Below are positions 41,326 to 49,827 of a stretch of 64,000 nt of DNA, piece by piece (the first letter of the stretch is position 1; every line of letters begins with the position of its first letter). The translations under genes were made by a program, and so were the position numbers. This DNA is from Mycobacterium shinjukuense (GTDB lineage Bacteria; Actinomycetota; Actinomycetes; Mycobacteriales; Mycobacteriaceae): the NCBI RefSeq assembly GCF_010730055.1, contig NZ_AP022575.1:1364001-1428000 (forward strand). The letters run 5' to 3'. Under the pieces are notes generated by a model that was given only the letters and a program-made list of their open reading frames with translations, was not told the DNA's origin and made no database searches.

Positions 41326-41651
41326 GCGCACTGCCGGCACGCGGAGAGGTGTGGTGGTGTGAGATTGCCGAGATAGGTCGACGCCCGGTTGTGGTGCTGT
41401 CGCGTGATGCGGCGATCCCTCGGCTACGACGCGCGCTCGTCGCTCCGTGCACCACGACCATCCGAGGGCTGGCAAGCGAGGTTCTTCTTGAACCTGAGGT
41501 CGATCCGATCCCGCGGCGTTCGGCGGTGAATCTGGACTCGGTGGAAAGTGTCTCGATCGCAGTGTTGGTCGGACGGCTGGGTCGCCTCGCCGACACCCGG
41601 ATGCGCGCGATCTGCGCGGCCCTTGCGGTTGCAGTCGACTGCACTGGCTGA
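41322..41651 (+). CDS. MazF5-like endoribonuclease toxin
   Basis: This 109-residue MazF/PemK-fold mRNA interferase contains RGEVWWCEIAEIGRRPVVVLSRD, a strand-loop carrying the catalytic Arg (VAPCTTTIRGLASEVLL), and SAVNLDSVESVSIAVL. It resembles MazF5 (Rv1942c). I chose the GTG at 41322 because it is coupled to the antitoxin; the frame upstream to 41280 has no similarity. Confidence 0.85.
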   Translation: MSALPARGEVWWCEIAEIGRRPVVVLSRDAAIPRLRRALVAPCTTTIRGLASEVLLEPEVDPIPRRSAVNLDSVESVSIAVLVGRLGRLADTRMRAICAALAVAVDCTG

Positions 41652-41710
41652 GGTCCTCGCACGCGATCAGTTCATCGGCCGAATTCGTCGCGCCGACGTA
41701 TCGGTGCCAC

Positions 41711-43519
41711 TCAACCTCGCGGGGTCAACAGGCGCACGAAACCGACGGGTGCGGCGAAGCCCTTGAGCGTGACCGTCTCTCGGCGCTGGGGCACCTCGGC
41801 CACGATCTGCTGGACCGCGGGATCGGCGGCCACGGCGTGCGACAGCACGATGTCGTCGCCTGCACTTTGGCCCTGCAGACGCGCGGCCATGTTCACCGTC
41901 GAGCCGAAGTAGTCCAGACGGTCGTTCAGCGTCACGACCACGCTAGGGCCGGCATGCACGCCTACCTTCAGCACCAGGTCGCTTCCGGAATGCGCCGACG
42001 CGGCGATGCCTGCCTGCATGGCGAGCGCCGCGCGGACCGCTTGCGCCGGATCGGTGAATGCGGCCATGACGGCGTCACCGATGGTCTTGACCACCGCGCC
42101 GTCATGGTCTCGCACGATCGCCGCAAGCAGCGTGAAATGCTCGCGCACCAGGTTATAGGCGGTGGCATCGCCGACGCGTTCGTAGAGTGCGGTCGACCCC
42201 CGCAGGTCGGTGAACAGCAGCGCGACCTGGCTGACCCCGGCATCGTCGCCCGGCCGCAGCGTCGCCTCGGCGAACAAATCGCGAAAGGCCTGCAGCGAGA
42301 TCGCTTCGGGCGCCGTCAGCGCGCCGCGCACCCAGGTTCGCTCCTCGACCAAGGCCGCCAGCTCGAAATCGGCATCGTTGACGAATGTGACGCCTCCCGG
42401 CGTGTCTTGCCGATCCGCGACGTTGAGCACCTCGACGCCCGACCCGGTGATGCGCAGGCCCGGAAACGCCCCGGACTCGTACTCGACGTCGACGAAGCCG
42501 CCGGGATGGAGTGTGCGTAGGCGATAGGAGCCTGCGGGAAGGTCGGCGGCCACGGTGCGCCGCTCCCCCGGACTCAGCAGAACCTGTACCGCCACATGTG
42601 GCGTCTCCATCGGACCGGACAGGCAGAAACCGCCGCCCGGCAGCGGGCGCACCATGGGGGCCGGCGCAAACGTCAGCTCGACGTTGCGCTCGAAGTCGCG
42701 ATCGTAGTCGATGTTGCACGACGAACAGTGCGCGCCGTGGGGCAGCTCGGCGAGCGTAGGGACGCTGACCTTGGCTCCGCGGCAGTTGGGGCAGAGCACA
42801 TCCCACTTCATGCCGAGCAGCCCCGCCCGCACGCCGGCGAGGCAAGCCTCGGTCACCGCGCGCGCGGGCAGGCCCAAATCGGCGGCCAGCGCCTTGGGTC
42901 GGAGACGGGTGAGGTCGCTCGCCATGCCCCGCAGCACAAGGTTGGCGAGCCACCCGCCGAGCCCGTTACCGTAAGGGCTGCGGTCGATTTCGCGTGCCAT
43001 CGCCGCGGCCCGCTGGCGCGCACCGTAGGGTAGCTCGGGCTCAGACAACACGAAAGGTGTCAGGCGCTCGGGTGCGCGGTGGCCGCGAGCAAAGGCGGCC
43101 GCCTCGACGATGCGCTTTCCCACCGTCTCGCCCGCCCGGGTGGCTAGCCGCGCGCCGAAGAGGCGGCCGACCAAGCTCAGCGGCTCCCATTCGAGGGCGT
43201 AGGTGACGTGTGAGCCCCCTTCGCCGTCCGGCTCGAGATCGAACACCGGGCCGAAGCGGCGGAACGGGCCCTTGGCAAACACCCGCGACTGGCGGAAATG
43301 CCGTCCCGAGATCCACTCATACGGCTTTTCCTCCCATTCCACTGTGAACCCCGCCACCGTGCCCCGGCCGCGGCGCAGGACCGTACCGTTGGCTTGCGGT
43401 GTCTCCTCGAGTGTGTAGGGCGGCAGCCCGATCGCCTCGTTGAACCGGTTGGTATCGGCCAGCACCGGCCACAACTCATCCGGCGGCAGGGCGAATGTCC
43501 AGGTCCACGTGCGACGCAT
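41711..43519 (-). CDS. Class III nucleotidyl cyclase with SRPBCC and zinc-ribbon regions
   Basis: This multidomain protein has about 602 residues. The N-terminus (~1-150) is an SRPBCC-like domain (TFALPPDELWPVLADTNRFNEAIGLP). A zinc-ribbon follows around 240-275 (CPNC...CSSC), then a DUF5939-like beta region. The C-terminal ~190 residues form a class III adenylate/guanylate cyclase domain with metal Asp residues in LLFTDLRGSTALYE and KTIGDAVMAAF, and the transition-state Asn/Arg in DYFGSTVNMAARLQ. The catalytic set is complete, so it should make cAMP (or cGMP) from NTP in the cytosol. I prefer the ATG at 43519; a TTG at 43546 is possible. Confidence 0.87.
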   Translation of the reverse strand: MRRTWTWTFALPPDELWPVLADTNRFNEAIGLPPYTLEETPQANGTVLRRGRGTVAGFTVEWEEKPYEWISGRHFRQSRVFAKGPFRRFGPVFDLEPDGEGGSHVTYALEWEPLSLVGRLFGARLATRAGETVGKRIVEAAAFARGHRAPERLTPFVLSEPELPYGARQRAAAMAREIDRSPYGNGLGGWLANLVLRGMASDLTRLRPKALAADLGLPARAVTEACLAGVRAGLLGMKWDVLCPNCRGAKVSVPTLAELPHGAHCSSCNIDYDRDFERNVELTFAPAPMVRPLPGGGFCLSGPMETPHVAVQVLLSPGERRTVAADLPAGSYRLRTLHPGGFVDVEYESGAFPGLRITGSGVEVLNVADRQDTPGGVTFVNDADFELAALVEERTWVRGALTAPEAISLQAFRDLFAEATLRPGDDAGVSQVALLFTDLRGSTALYERVGDATAYNLVREHFTLLAAIVRDHDGAVVKTIGDAVMAAFTDPAQAVRAALAMQAGIAASAHSGSDLVLKVGVHAGPSVVVTLNDRLDYFGSTVNMAARLQGQSAGDDIVLSHAVAADPAVQQIVAEVPQRRETVTLKGFAAPVGFVRLLTPRG

Positions 43520-43574
43520 CGCCTCGAACTCTAGACCGGTGGGCAAACGCCACGTGTCGCGCCGCCAGGGTGGT

Positions 43575-44561
43575 TTAGCGGGGCCCGTATGTGTGGAGGT
43601 AGAGCGTGGGTCCGTCGGGTAGCCGGCCGCTCGCGGCGAGGTCGAGGAGCGCGGCCATCGCTTTGGCGGTGTAGACGGGCTCGAGGTCGAGGTGCTCGGT
43701 GTCGTGCGCGAGTTTCAATGCGCGTGCGCCCCGGCTTGTCGGGTGGCCGTAGCCCGCGCCGAGCCAGTCGCGCAGCAGGGTCAACCGGTCCGCTGGCAGG
43801 TGGCTTTGCGGCAGGATTGCACCGCGGCGTTGCAGCAGGCGTGCCGCCCGACGGGCGAGACTGGTAACCGATCGGTGATCCAGGCGCAGCTTGTCGTTGA
43901 CGACGATGCCGATCACCCGGGTGTCGGTGAGTCCGGCAAGCGCAAGGCCCAGGTATAGGCCGGCGGCCGTGCCGCCCGATCCGACCGCGGTGACGATGCA
44001 CGATGGTGCCGGGATGGCGCCGGCCCGTATCTGTGCGGCGAGTTCGAGCGCCGCCTCGACGTACCCGAGGGCCCCCAGCGGGGACGACCCGCCGGCAGGC
44101 AGCGGGTAGGGCCGGCGGTGACGCAGGTATAGGTACGGTGCGGCCACGACCGTGCGCGTTGTGCTGTGAGTGAGATAGATGTCGGCGCCGGATGCGCGGA
44201 GGCGTTGGAGCTGGGCCTCGACGTGCTCGTCGACCGGTTGGTCGATGAGGGCGAGGGCGGTGTGCAGGCCGAACTCCCGGGCGTACAGCGTGGTCGCTAG
44301 CCCCCAATTGGTGCCCAGCCCGCCGACGGTCAGGATGGTGCGTCGGCGTTGGCGCTTGACCTCGGGCAGCAGCCATTCCAGCTTGCGGACTTTGTTGCCC
44401 CCCCAACCGCCGTTGCCGTAGGCACCGTCATCTTTCACCCAAACCGACGCGCAGTTGGGCAGGTGGTCGAGTCGACGCACGGGCGTGGGCCCGCTACCGA
44501 GGGCGACGCGTTCGAGTGTGTCGCGCAACGCCGGAAAGCGCTCGTGGAGGTAGCCGGTCAT
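43575..44561 (-). CDS. PLP-dependent ACC deaminase / D-cysteine desulfhydrase family protein
   Basis: This 328-residue fold-type II PLP enzyme has the PLP lysine in GGNKVRKLEWLL near residue 56, preceded by VWVKDDGAYG. The phosphate-binding loop is VTAVGSGGTAAGLYLG near residue 195. The family includes 1-aminocyclopropane-1-carboxylate deaminase and D-cysteine desulfhydrase; the residues that separate them cannot be judged with certainty here, but desulfhydrase activity is more common in bacteria. It lies alone, 55 bp from the cyclase gene, and diverges from the riboswitch. Confidence 0.82.
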   Translation of the reverse strand: MTGYLHERFPALRDTLERVALGSGPTPVRRLDHLPNCASVWVKDDGAYGNGGWGGNKVRKLEWLLPEVKRQRRRTILTVGGLGTNWGLATTLYAREFGLHTALALIDQPVDEHVEAQLQRLRASGADIYLTHSTTRTVVAAPYLYLRHRRPYPLPAGGSSPLGALGYVEAALELAAQIRAGAIPAPSCIVTAVGSGGTAAGLYLGLALAGLTDTRVIGIVVNDKLRLDHRSVTSLARRAARLLQRRGAILPQSHLPADRLTLLRDWLGAGYGHPTSRGARALKLAHDTEHLDLEPVYTAKAMAALLDLAASGRLPDGPTLYLHTYGPR

Positions 44562-44739
44562 GCGGTGGGGATTGGCGAGGACACGTTGCGGCCGGATTCG
44601 GGGGATCGGGCCACCATCGGGAAAAGCGCCGATGGTCCCCTGCGGGCCGCCTGTGACTTACCTGCGGACATTGGCCCAAACGCATGCACGTCGAGTAATC
44701 TAGCGGTTGCGGCTGGTTTGCTGGCGTCATTGAGTGTCG

Positions 44740-44930
44740 TCGGCATCGAATGGCGGTTCGACAGATTCGTCATGAGAGGGAACCCGGTGTGAATCCGGGA
44801 CTGTCCCGCAGCGGTATGCAGGAACGACCGCCGTCATCGGCACTGGTCCACGGCCCTGGGACCGGGAAGCGACGGCCAGTAGGAGCGCCGTTTCGGTGTG
44901 TGCCTGTGAGTCCGAAGACCTGCCAGCTGC
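44740..44930 (+). promoter_or_regulatory. Cobalamin (B12) riboswitch
   Basis: The core consensus is visible: AGGGAA-CCC-GGTG-TG-AATCC, then CTGTCCCGCAGCGGTAT, a B12-box region with CACTGG and GGGAAGCGACGGCCAGTAGGA, and the terminal AGTCCGAAGACCTGCC at 44909-44924. Adenosylcobalamin binding should lower expression of the downstream gene. The next + strand genes are a 27-codon ORF and a PPE2-like gene. In M. tuberculosis the equivalent switch precedes PPE2-cobQ1-cobU. The 5' limit is approximate. Confidence 0.9.
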
Positions 44931-44998
44931 GCCGGGCGCGGTGTGTCCGGCGCCCGTCGCCTCGCGGATTGGGCGGATGGCCATGAGCTAGCAGCAGG

Positions 44999-45022
44999 GC
45001 GGCGCCGCTGTGGGGGCGCCGC
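44999..45022 (+). promoter_or_regulatory. GC-rich hairpin between riboswitch and leader ORF
   Basis: GCGGCGCC and GGCGCCGC form a perfect 8-bp stem with an 8-nt loop, 75 bases after the aptamer. There is no U-run, so it is not a classic intrinsic terminator. It could be part of the expression platform or a rho-related/anti-sequestration structure. Confidence 0.45.
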
Positions 45023-45090
45023 TGATCGGCTCTAGCGGCTGAACGTCTCCCAGGGCGACCGGGCATTGCCCGTCGTATCGGAGGACGTTG

Positions 45091-45174
45091 ATGGCACCTC
45101 ATCGAGCCCTCACCGGGAGCTTCCCGGGCATGCGCCGCGTCAGCCGGTATCTGTTCGCCGGCAGTGATCGATGA
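45091..45174 (+). CDS. 27-residue leader ORF coupled to the PPE gene
   Basis: A small ORF has a strong SD (GGAGG, 6 bp before the ATG). It is basic (MAPHRALTGSF...RRVSRYLFAGSDR) and ends in an ATGA overlap with the PPE start at 45171. The SD and the coupling make translation likely; the PPE start itself has no SD of its own. No homologue is known to me. It may serve mainly to deliver ribosomes, so that the riboswitch controls the PPE through it. Confidence 0.6.
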   Translation: MAPHRALTGSFPGMRRVSRYLFAGSDR

Positions 45175-46895
45175 CCGCCCCGATCTGGTTGGCATCGCCA
45201 CCGGAGGTGCATTCGGCGCTGCTGATCAGCGGCCCGGGAGCCGGTCCGTTGCTGGCGTCTGCGGGCCAGTGGAACTCGCTCAGCGTTGCCTACGCCGAGG
45301 CGGCCGACGAGTTGTCCGCCCTGTTGAGCGGCGTGCAACTCGGAGCCTGGGAAGGTCCGACCTCGGTGACCTACGTGGCTGCCCACGCGCCGTATCTGGC
45401 GTGGCTGATGCAGGCCAGCGCCGATTGCGCCGCGATAGCCAGTCGACTGGAAACCGCGGCCGCCGCCTACACCGCCGCCCTGGCCGCAATGCCGACCTTG
45501 GCTGAGCTGGCCGCCAATCACGCCGCGCACGCGGTGTTGGTGGCAACCAATTTCTTTGGCGTCAACACGATCCCGATTGCGCTCAACGAGGCCGACTACG
45601 TGCGGATGTGGATCCAGGCCGCCACCGTGATGACCACCTATCAGGCGGTCTCGACCGCGGCGGTGGCCTCCACACCGCAGGCCATCCCGGCCCCCCAGAT
45701 CATGAAAGCCGACGCGCAGGCAGCCGCGACCGCAGAGTCGTTGGCGCTACCGCCCGACCGACAAAACCAGTTCCTGCAATGGTTGCAGGATATCGGGTAT
45801 ATCGACTTCTACAACAACGTCATTCAACCATTAATAAATTGGCTGGCGAACATCCCTTTCCTGCAAGCGCTGTTTTCCGGATTTGATCCTTACCTGCTCA
45901 TTCTCGGTAATCCACTTACCTATCTCAGCCCGCTCAACATCGCGTTCGCCCTGGGCTACCCGATGGATATCGGTACCTATGTCGCCTTGCTGTCAGAAAC
46001 CTTCGCCTTTATCGGGGCAGATCTGGCAGCGGCATTCGCTTCGGGTAATCCCGCGACCATCGGTCTGACCATTCTGTTCACCACCATCGAAGCCATTGGC
46101 ACGATCATCACCGATACCATCGCGTTGCTAAAGACCCTGCTGGAGCAGACTGCGGCGCTGCTCACGGTTGTCGTGCCCCTGCTGACCAGCCCGTTGGCGC
46201 CGTTGGCCGCCGGCGCTGTGCTGGCGCCGATCGGCGCCAAGGGCTTGGCGGCGCTGGTGGCCGTGCCGCCACCGGCGCCAGCCGTCACGGCTCCCGTCAC
46301 GCCGCCGCTCGCGGCCCTGGCCCCGAGCATCCCGACCTCTCCCCCGTCGCCGGCACCGACACCCGTGGAGGCGACCGCGCCGGCCCCGGCTCCCGGGCCG
46401 CCGGCGCCACCGACCAGCGCACCGCCGTCGGTGACCGGCGCCGGTGTGGGTGTGGGGATGGAGAGCTACGGCTACCTGGTGAGTGGCCTGAACGCGGATG
46501 CCAGGAGGTCCGCAAGCGCCCGCGCCCGAAAGAAGGCGCCGGAACCCGAAAGCACCGAAATCCCGGCCGTCGCGCCGACGCCGCAGCAGCAGGCTCGACC
46601 GCGGCGGCGTAGGCGGGAGAAGGTCGGGCAACTGGACCGCGGCTACGAGTACATGGATTTGGACTCAGAGGACGCGCCCGACTCGAAGGCGGGCTGGGAG
46701 CGGGTCACCGCTGCGGCCGCGTCCGACCAGCGCGGGGGAAGGCTAGGGTTTGCCGGCATCGCCGGCAAGGCCGGTGCCGCACCGGCAGCCGGGTTGATCA
46801 CGCTGGCCGGCGATGCGTCCGATGACGGCCGGCGCGTGCCGCTGACGCCGAGCACCTGGGAGGCCGACCCGGCGCCGCCGGCCGACGACAGCTGA
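45171..46895 (+). CDS. PPE2-like PPE family protein
   Basis: This 574-residue protein has the ~180-residue PPE domain (IWLASPPEVHSALL, WEGPTSVTYVAAHAPYLAWL) and a C-terminal PPW-type ending (RLGFAGIAGKAG... PLTPSTWEADP). The middle has hydrophobic stretches and a Pro-rich linker. A basic cluster RPRRRRREKVGQL resembles the nuclear-localisation segment described for M. tuberculosis PPE2, and overall the sequence follows PPE2. It is expected to be secreted by a type VII system. It is controlled by the upstream cobalamin riboswitch and translated from the coupled leader ORF. No cobQ or cobU follows; the next gene is convergent. Confidence 0.88.
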   Translation: MTAPIWLASPPEVHSALLISGPGAGPLLASAGQWNSLSVAYAEAADELSALLSGVQLGAWEGPTSVTYVAAHAPYLAWLMQASADCAAIASRLETAAAAYTAALAAMPTLAELAANHAAHAVLVATNFFGVNTIPIALNEADYVRMWIQAATVMTTYQAVSTAAVASTPQAIPAPQIMKADAQAAATAESLALPPDRQNQFLQWLQDIGYIDFYNNVIQPLINWLANIPFLQALFSGFDPYLLILGNPLTYLSPLNIAFALGYPMDIGTYVALLSETFAFIGADLAAAFASGNPATIGLTILFTTIEAIGTIITDTIALLKTLLEQTAALLTVVVPLLTSPLAPLAAGAVLAPIGAKGLAALVAVPPPAPAVTAPVTPPLAALAPSIPTSPPSPAPTPVEATAPAPAPGPPAPPTSAPPSVTGAGVGVGMESYGYLVSGLNADARRSASARARKKAPEPESTEIPAVAPTPQQQARPRRRRREKVGQLDRGYEYMDLDSEDAPDSKAGWERVTAAAASDQRGGRLGFAGIAGKAGAAPAAGLITLAGDASDDGRRVPLTPSTWEADPAPPADDS

Positions 46896-46918
46896 CGATT
46901 GGGCACCTTCGGCCGGCA

Positions 46919-48358
46919 TCAATAGGTCAGCCCCGAGTACATGATCCGGCCCGGATCATACTTCTGCCGGATGGCGGTCAGTCGAGCTAGGTTGGCGCCG
47001 AAGTACCGCGCGGCCGGCTGGTTTGCCTCGAGATAGTTCACATAGCCGCCAACCGAATACGGTTGCACCGCGTGATGCGCCGTGTCGAGCCAGCTGGTCG
47101 CGGCCGCCGGCGAACCGGCGGTTTCGACGTACCACTGCACCAGCGCGGAATGCTTCCGATACGGAAAGGCTGTGGCCCCCGGTGCCACGCTGGCGAGGGC
47201 GCCGTCGAGCGCATGCATGATCGCAAACATCCGACCGGCCGGGCGCGGAAACGCATCGACCGCCGAGGCGATCCCCTGGGCGACGGCCGGGGTGATCGTG
47301 GTGAAGACATCGGATCCGCCGACATAGCCGAGCGGCGACGGGTTGAGGTTCCCGACGGCCAGGTACCTCACCAAGCCCAGGTAATCGAAGGTGTGATTCT
47401 CGGTCCCGGTCGGCTGCATGCCGACCGCTGCGATGATGGCGCCGGCCACGCTGCCAGCCGACCCGGCCGGGCAGGTCGCCATGATGCGACAGTGCGTGCC
47501 CAGCGCGTCGGTGGTGGCCTCCGCCAACGCCCAGTTGCTTCGGTCGGCGGTACGCAGCCAGTTCTGCCAACCGAGCAGGATCTGCGCGAACGACTGCGGC
47601 GGGAAATTGAGGTTGACCACGTCCACCTCAGCGGTGGGAAACGTGGTGAAGGTTAGCGACGTTGTCACCCCGAAGTTGCCACCGCCGCCGCCGCGCAGCG
47701 CCCAAAAAAGGTCGGGGTGGTTGGTGGTCGATGCGGTGACCGCCTCGCCGCCGGGCAGCACCACCGACGCCGATGTCAGTGCGTCACACATCAGGCCCGC
47801 GTGCCGGGATTGGGCGCCCAGCCCGCCGCCCAGGGCGTGTCCCGCGGTACCGACCGTCGGGCAGGTGCCCGTGGAGATGCCCCGGCCGGCCGCGGCCAGC
47901 GCCTGGTGCAGCGCATACAAACCGGTCGCCGGCGTCACCGTGACCTGTCCGCTGGCGCTGTCATAGTTGATCTCCTCGGGTAACTGGCGCAGGTCGAGCA
48001 CCATGGTTCCGTCCGCGGTGGACGCGCCCACATAGGAGTGTCCGCCGCTGCGGGCAGCGACCTTGAGGTTGTGGGCAGCAGCGAATGCCATCGCCTTTTG
48101 CACGTCGGCCGCCGAGGTCGGGCCGACGATCGCCGCCGGCGTCGAGCCGTTGTAGTTGGTGTTGAAAACCTGTTTGGCCGTTGCGAATTGGGCGCCGTCG
48201 TCCGGCCGTAACACTCGCCCGCCGATGGCCGCGGAAAGACCGTCCCAGTCGGGGGTGTTCGGATCGGCGGTAGCCCGGACCGGACCGAATACCGCGCCGG
48301 CGGCCAACGCGCCGGCGGCAGCGCGCAGGAACGTCTGGCGTGAGATCTCATGCGCCAA
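46919..48358 (-). CDS. Berberine-bridge-type FAD-linked oxidase, secreted
   Basis: This 479-residue VAO/BBE-family oxidase has a probable export signal (SRQTFLRAAAGALAAGAVFG...ATA), Tat-like but with the second Arg replaced by Gln. The His for covalent FAD is in RSGGHSYVG and the Cys in GTCPTVGTAGHALGGGLG, so FAD may be doubly linked. The C-terminal BBE segment YLEANQPAARYFGANLARLTAIRQKYDP is present. It probably oxidises a sugar or alcohol outside the membrane. It converges on the PPE gene and starts next to the second hairpin repeat. Confidence 0.87.
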   Translation of the reverse strand: MAHEISRQTFLRAAAGALAAGAVFGPVRATADPNTPDWDGLSAAIGGRVLRPDDGAQFATAKQVFNTNYNGSTPAAIVGPTSAADVQKAMAFAAAHNLKVAARSGGHSYVGASTADGTMVLDLRQLPEEINYDSASGQVTVTPATGLYALHQALAAAGRGISTGTCPTVGTAGHALGGGLGAQSRHAGLMCDALTSASVVLPGGEAVTASTTNHPDLFWALRGGGGGNFGVTTSLTFTTFPTAEVDVVNLNFPPQSFAQILLGWQNWLRTADRSNWALAEATTDALGTHCRIMATCPAGSAGSVAGAIIAAVGMQPTGTENHTFDYLGLVRYLAVGNLNPSPLGYVGGSDVFTTITPAVAQGIASAVDAFPRPAGRMFAIMHALDGALASVAPGATAFPYRKHSALVQWYVETAGSPAAATSWLDTAHHAVQPYSVGGYVNYLEANQPAARYFGANLARLTAIRQKYDPGRIMYSGLTY

Positions 48359-48444
48359 CGTCGGGCTCCCGCGATTGCGTCATCTCCGGCATTGTCAACC
48401 ACGGGGCGACAAAAATCGCGGTGCCGCATCACGTGTCGCGGGTC

Positions 48445-48622
48445 TTGTCTCACCCGCCTCGCGCGTTTCGGCACGGTAGGGATCTGCGATGCGCCCGCCT
48501 ACCAGCGACAACCGTGGTTGTCGCTGCTAGGCGGGCACTTTGTAGGTGGGTCAGTTCCGGGTACACGTGGGGCAGATGAGGACGTTGCGACGCCTGAAGC
48601 CGCCTATCAGAACTCCGAGACC
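48445..48622 (-). repeat. 178-bp dispersed hairpin repeat, copy 2 (inverted)
   Basis: This is the reverse-complement counterpart of 9849-10026, the same length and gap-free. Its central 44-bp palindrome is at 48493-48536 (arms of 21 bp with one mismatch, 2-nt centre). It lies between the 5' end of an oxidase gene and the 3' end of a vapC gene. The inverted ends seen outside copy 1 are not obvious here. Confidence 0.75.
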
Positions 48623-48658
48623 CAATGCGGGCACAGCGGCCCGAGGAGCCAGCCGCGG

Positions 48659-49072
48659 TTATGGCCACCAGATCGGGCGAATTTCCAACCGCGGGATCCC
48701 TGCAAAGTCGTGTGGGTTGCACGTGTAGAGCGCGACGCCGTGAGCGATCGCGCTCGCAGCGATCAATGCGTCGTAAGCGCGTGCTGCCGGTTTTCTCCCC
48801 GATGACCGCAGCGCCGCGGCGACCCCACCGAATGCTCGCGCGCAGTCGGCGTCGAAAGGAAGAACCTCAAAGTCTGCCTCGGCCTGCTGCAGATGCTGCT
48901 GGCGTGCGCTGCGTTCCTCGTCGCCGCGGGCGACGTGCGGGCCGACGGATAACTCGGCCAGGGTGATCGCACTGATCACCGATTCGTCGGGAAGGGCTGA
49001 CGGGTCAGCGATCTGGCCGAGAAGGATCACCGTGGAGGTGTCCAGCATTCCGCGCGTTGGCAGCCCACTCAC
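48659..49072 (-). CDS. VapC-type PIN-domain toxin
   Basis: This 137-residue PIN ribonuclease has acids in MLDTSTVILLGQI, ITLAELSVG and AYDALIAASAIAHG, and Asn-Pro-His-Asp at the last strand (YTCNPHDF). The GTG start overlaps the antitoxin stop by 4 bases; an ATG eight codons in is an alternative. Confidence 0.88.
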   Translation of the reverse strand: MSGLPTRGMLDTSTVILLGQIADPSALPDESVISAITLAELSVGPHVARGDEERSARQQHLQQAEADFEVLPFDADCARAFGGVAAALRSSGRKPAARAYDALIAASAIAHGVALYTCNPHDFAGIPRLEIRPIWWP

Positions 49073-49305
49073 AGCGACGGATCGATCAGGTTGTCGATAT
49101 CGCGGCGCAACGCGTCGGGATTCACCCTCGGGAGATGCCTACGGCGACGAATGAGCTCGGCTGGGCTGACGCTTGGATGCGGCAGTGGGCGCAGTTCGGC
49201 CACCGGTGTGCCGTCGCGGGTGACGACGATGCGCTCGCCGCGCTCGACGCGGCGGAGGACCTCTCCCCCGCTGTTGCGCAACTCGCGCACCGTCACCGAA
49301 CCCAT
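49069..49305 (-). CDS. VapB-type antitoxin, Phd/YefM family
   Basis: This 78-residue antitoxin is of Phd type (SVTVRELRNSGGEVLRRVERGERIVVTRDGTPVAELRPL). The C-terminus (PDALRRDIDNLIDPSL) is the usual toxin-binding tail. I chose the ATG at 49305; the longer frame from 49338 is unlikely. Confidence 0.88.
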   Translation of the reverse strand: MGSVTVRELRNSGGEVLRRVERGERIVVTRDGTPVAELRPLPHPSVSPAELIRRRRHLPRVNPDALRRDIDNLIDPSL

Positions 49306-49428
49306 GACCGTAAGTGTATCACCGGTGAGACAAGTCACGCGTGCCGGTGTTCGGCCACGTGATCCGGGCAGGGCAGCTGGGCGGCGTCATATGCCCGCGG
49401 TCGAGCGTGTTGTGGTCGACGCCTGTGT

Positions 49429-49824
49429 TCAGATGGCGATGACACGAACGAGCTCGGCTAAACCCGAGAACTCGCCGGCGTTTCGGGTGTAGAGGTCCAA
49501 GCGGTTGGCGTGTGCCGTCGCGGCGATGAGGAGATCGGCGAACCGGCTCCGCGGCCTCCTGCCTTCCCCGATGATCGCGGCGACGACCAGGCCGTAGCTT
49601 CTGGCCGCGGTTGTGTCGAACGGGATGGGCTCGAGCATCGATTCCACTTCCTGTAATCGAGCTTGGCGCTTCGCCGCTTCCAGCGGGGTTGCAGCGAGAT
49701 GAGGACCGGCGGCCAATTCGGCGGCGGTGATCGCAGATATCGCCATCTGATCGGGCAGGGCCGCGACCACGGCCGGATCATGCCAGTCGACGACCACAGA
49801 GGTGTCAAGAAGTCCGGCCGTCAT
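49429..49824 (-). CDS. VapC-type PIN-domain toxin
   Basis: This 131-residue PIN toxin has acids in GLLDTSVVVDW, ITAAELAAG and RFADLLIAATAHANRL, and a YTRNAGEF terminal motif. It is close in style to the neighbouring toxin at 48659-49072, which suggests a related pair of modules. It starts 3 bp after its antitoxin. Confidence 0.9.
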   Translation of the reverse strand: MTAGLLDTSVVVDWHDPAVVAALPDQMAISAITAAELAAGPHLAATPLEAAKRQARLQEVESMLEPIPFDTTAARSYGLVVAAIIGEGRRPRSRFADLLIAATAHANRLDLYTRNAGEFSGLAELVRVIAI

Positions 49825-49827
49825 GTT

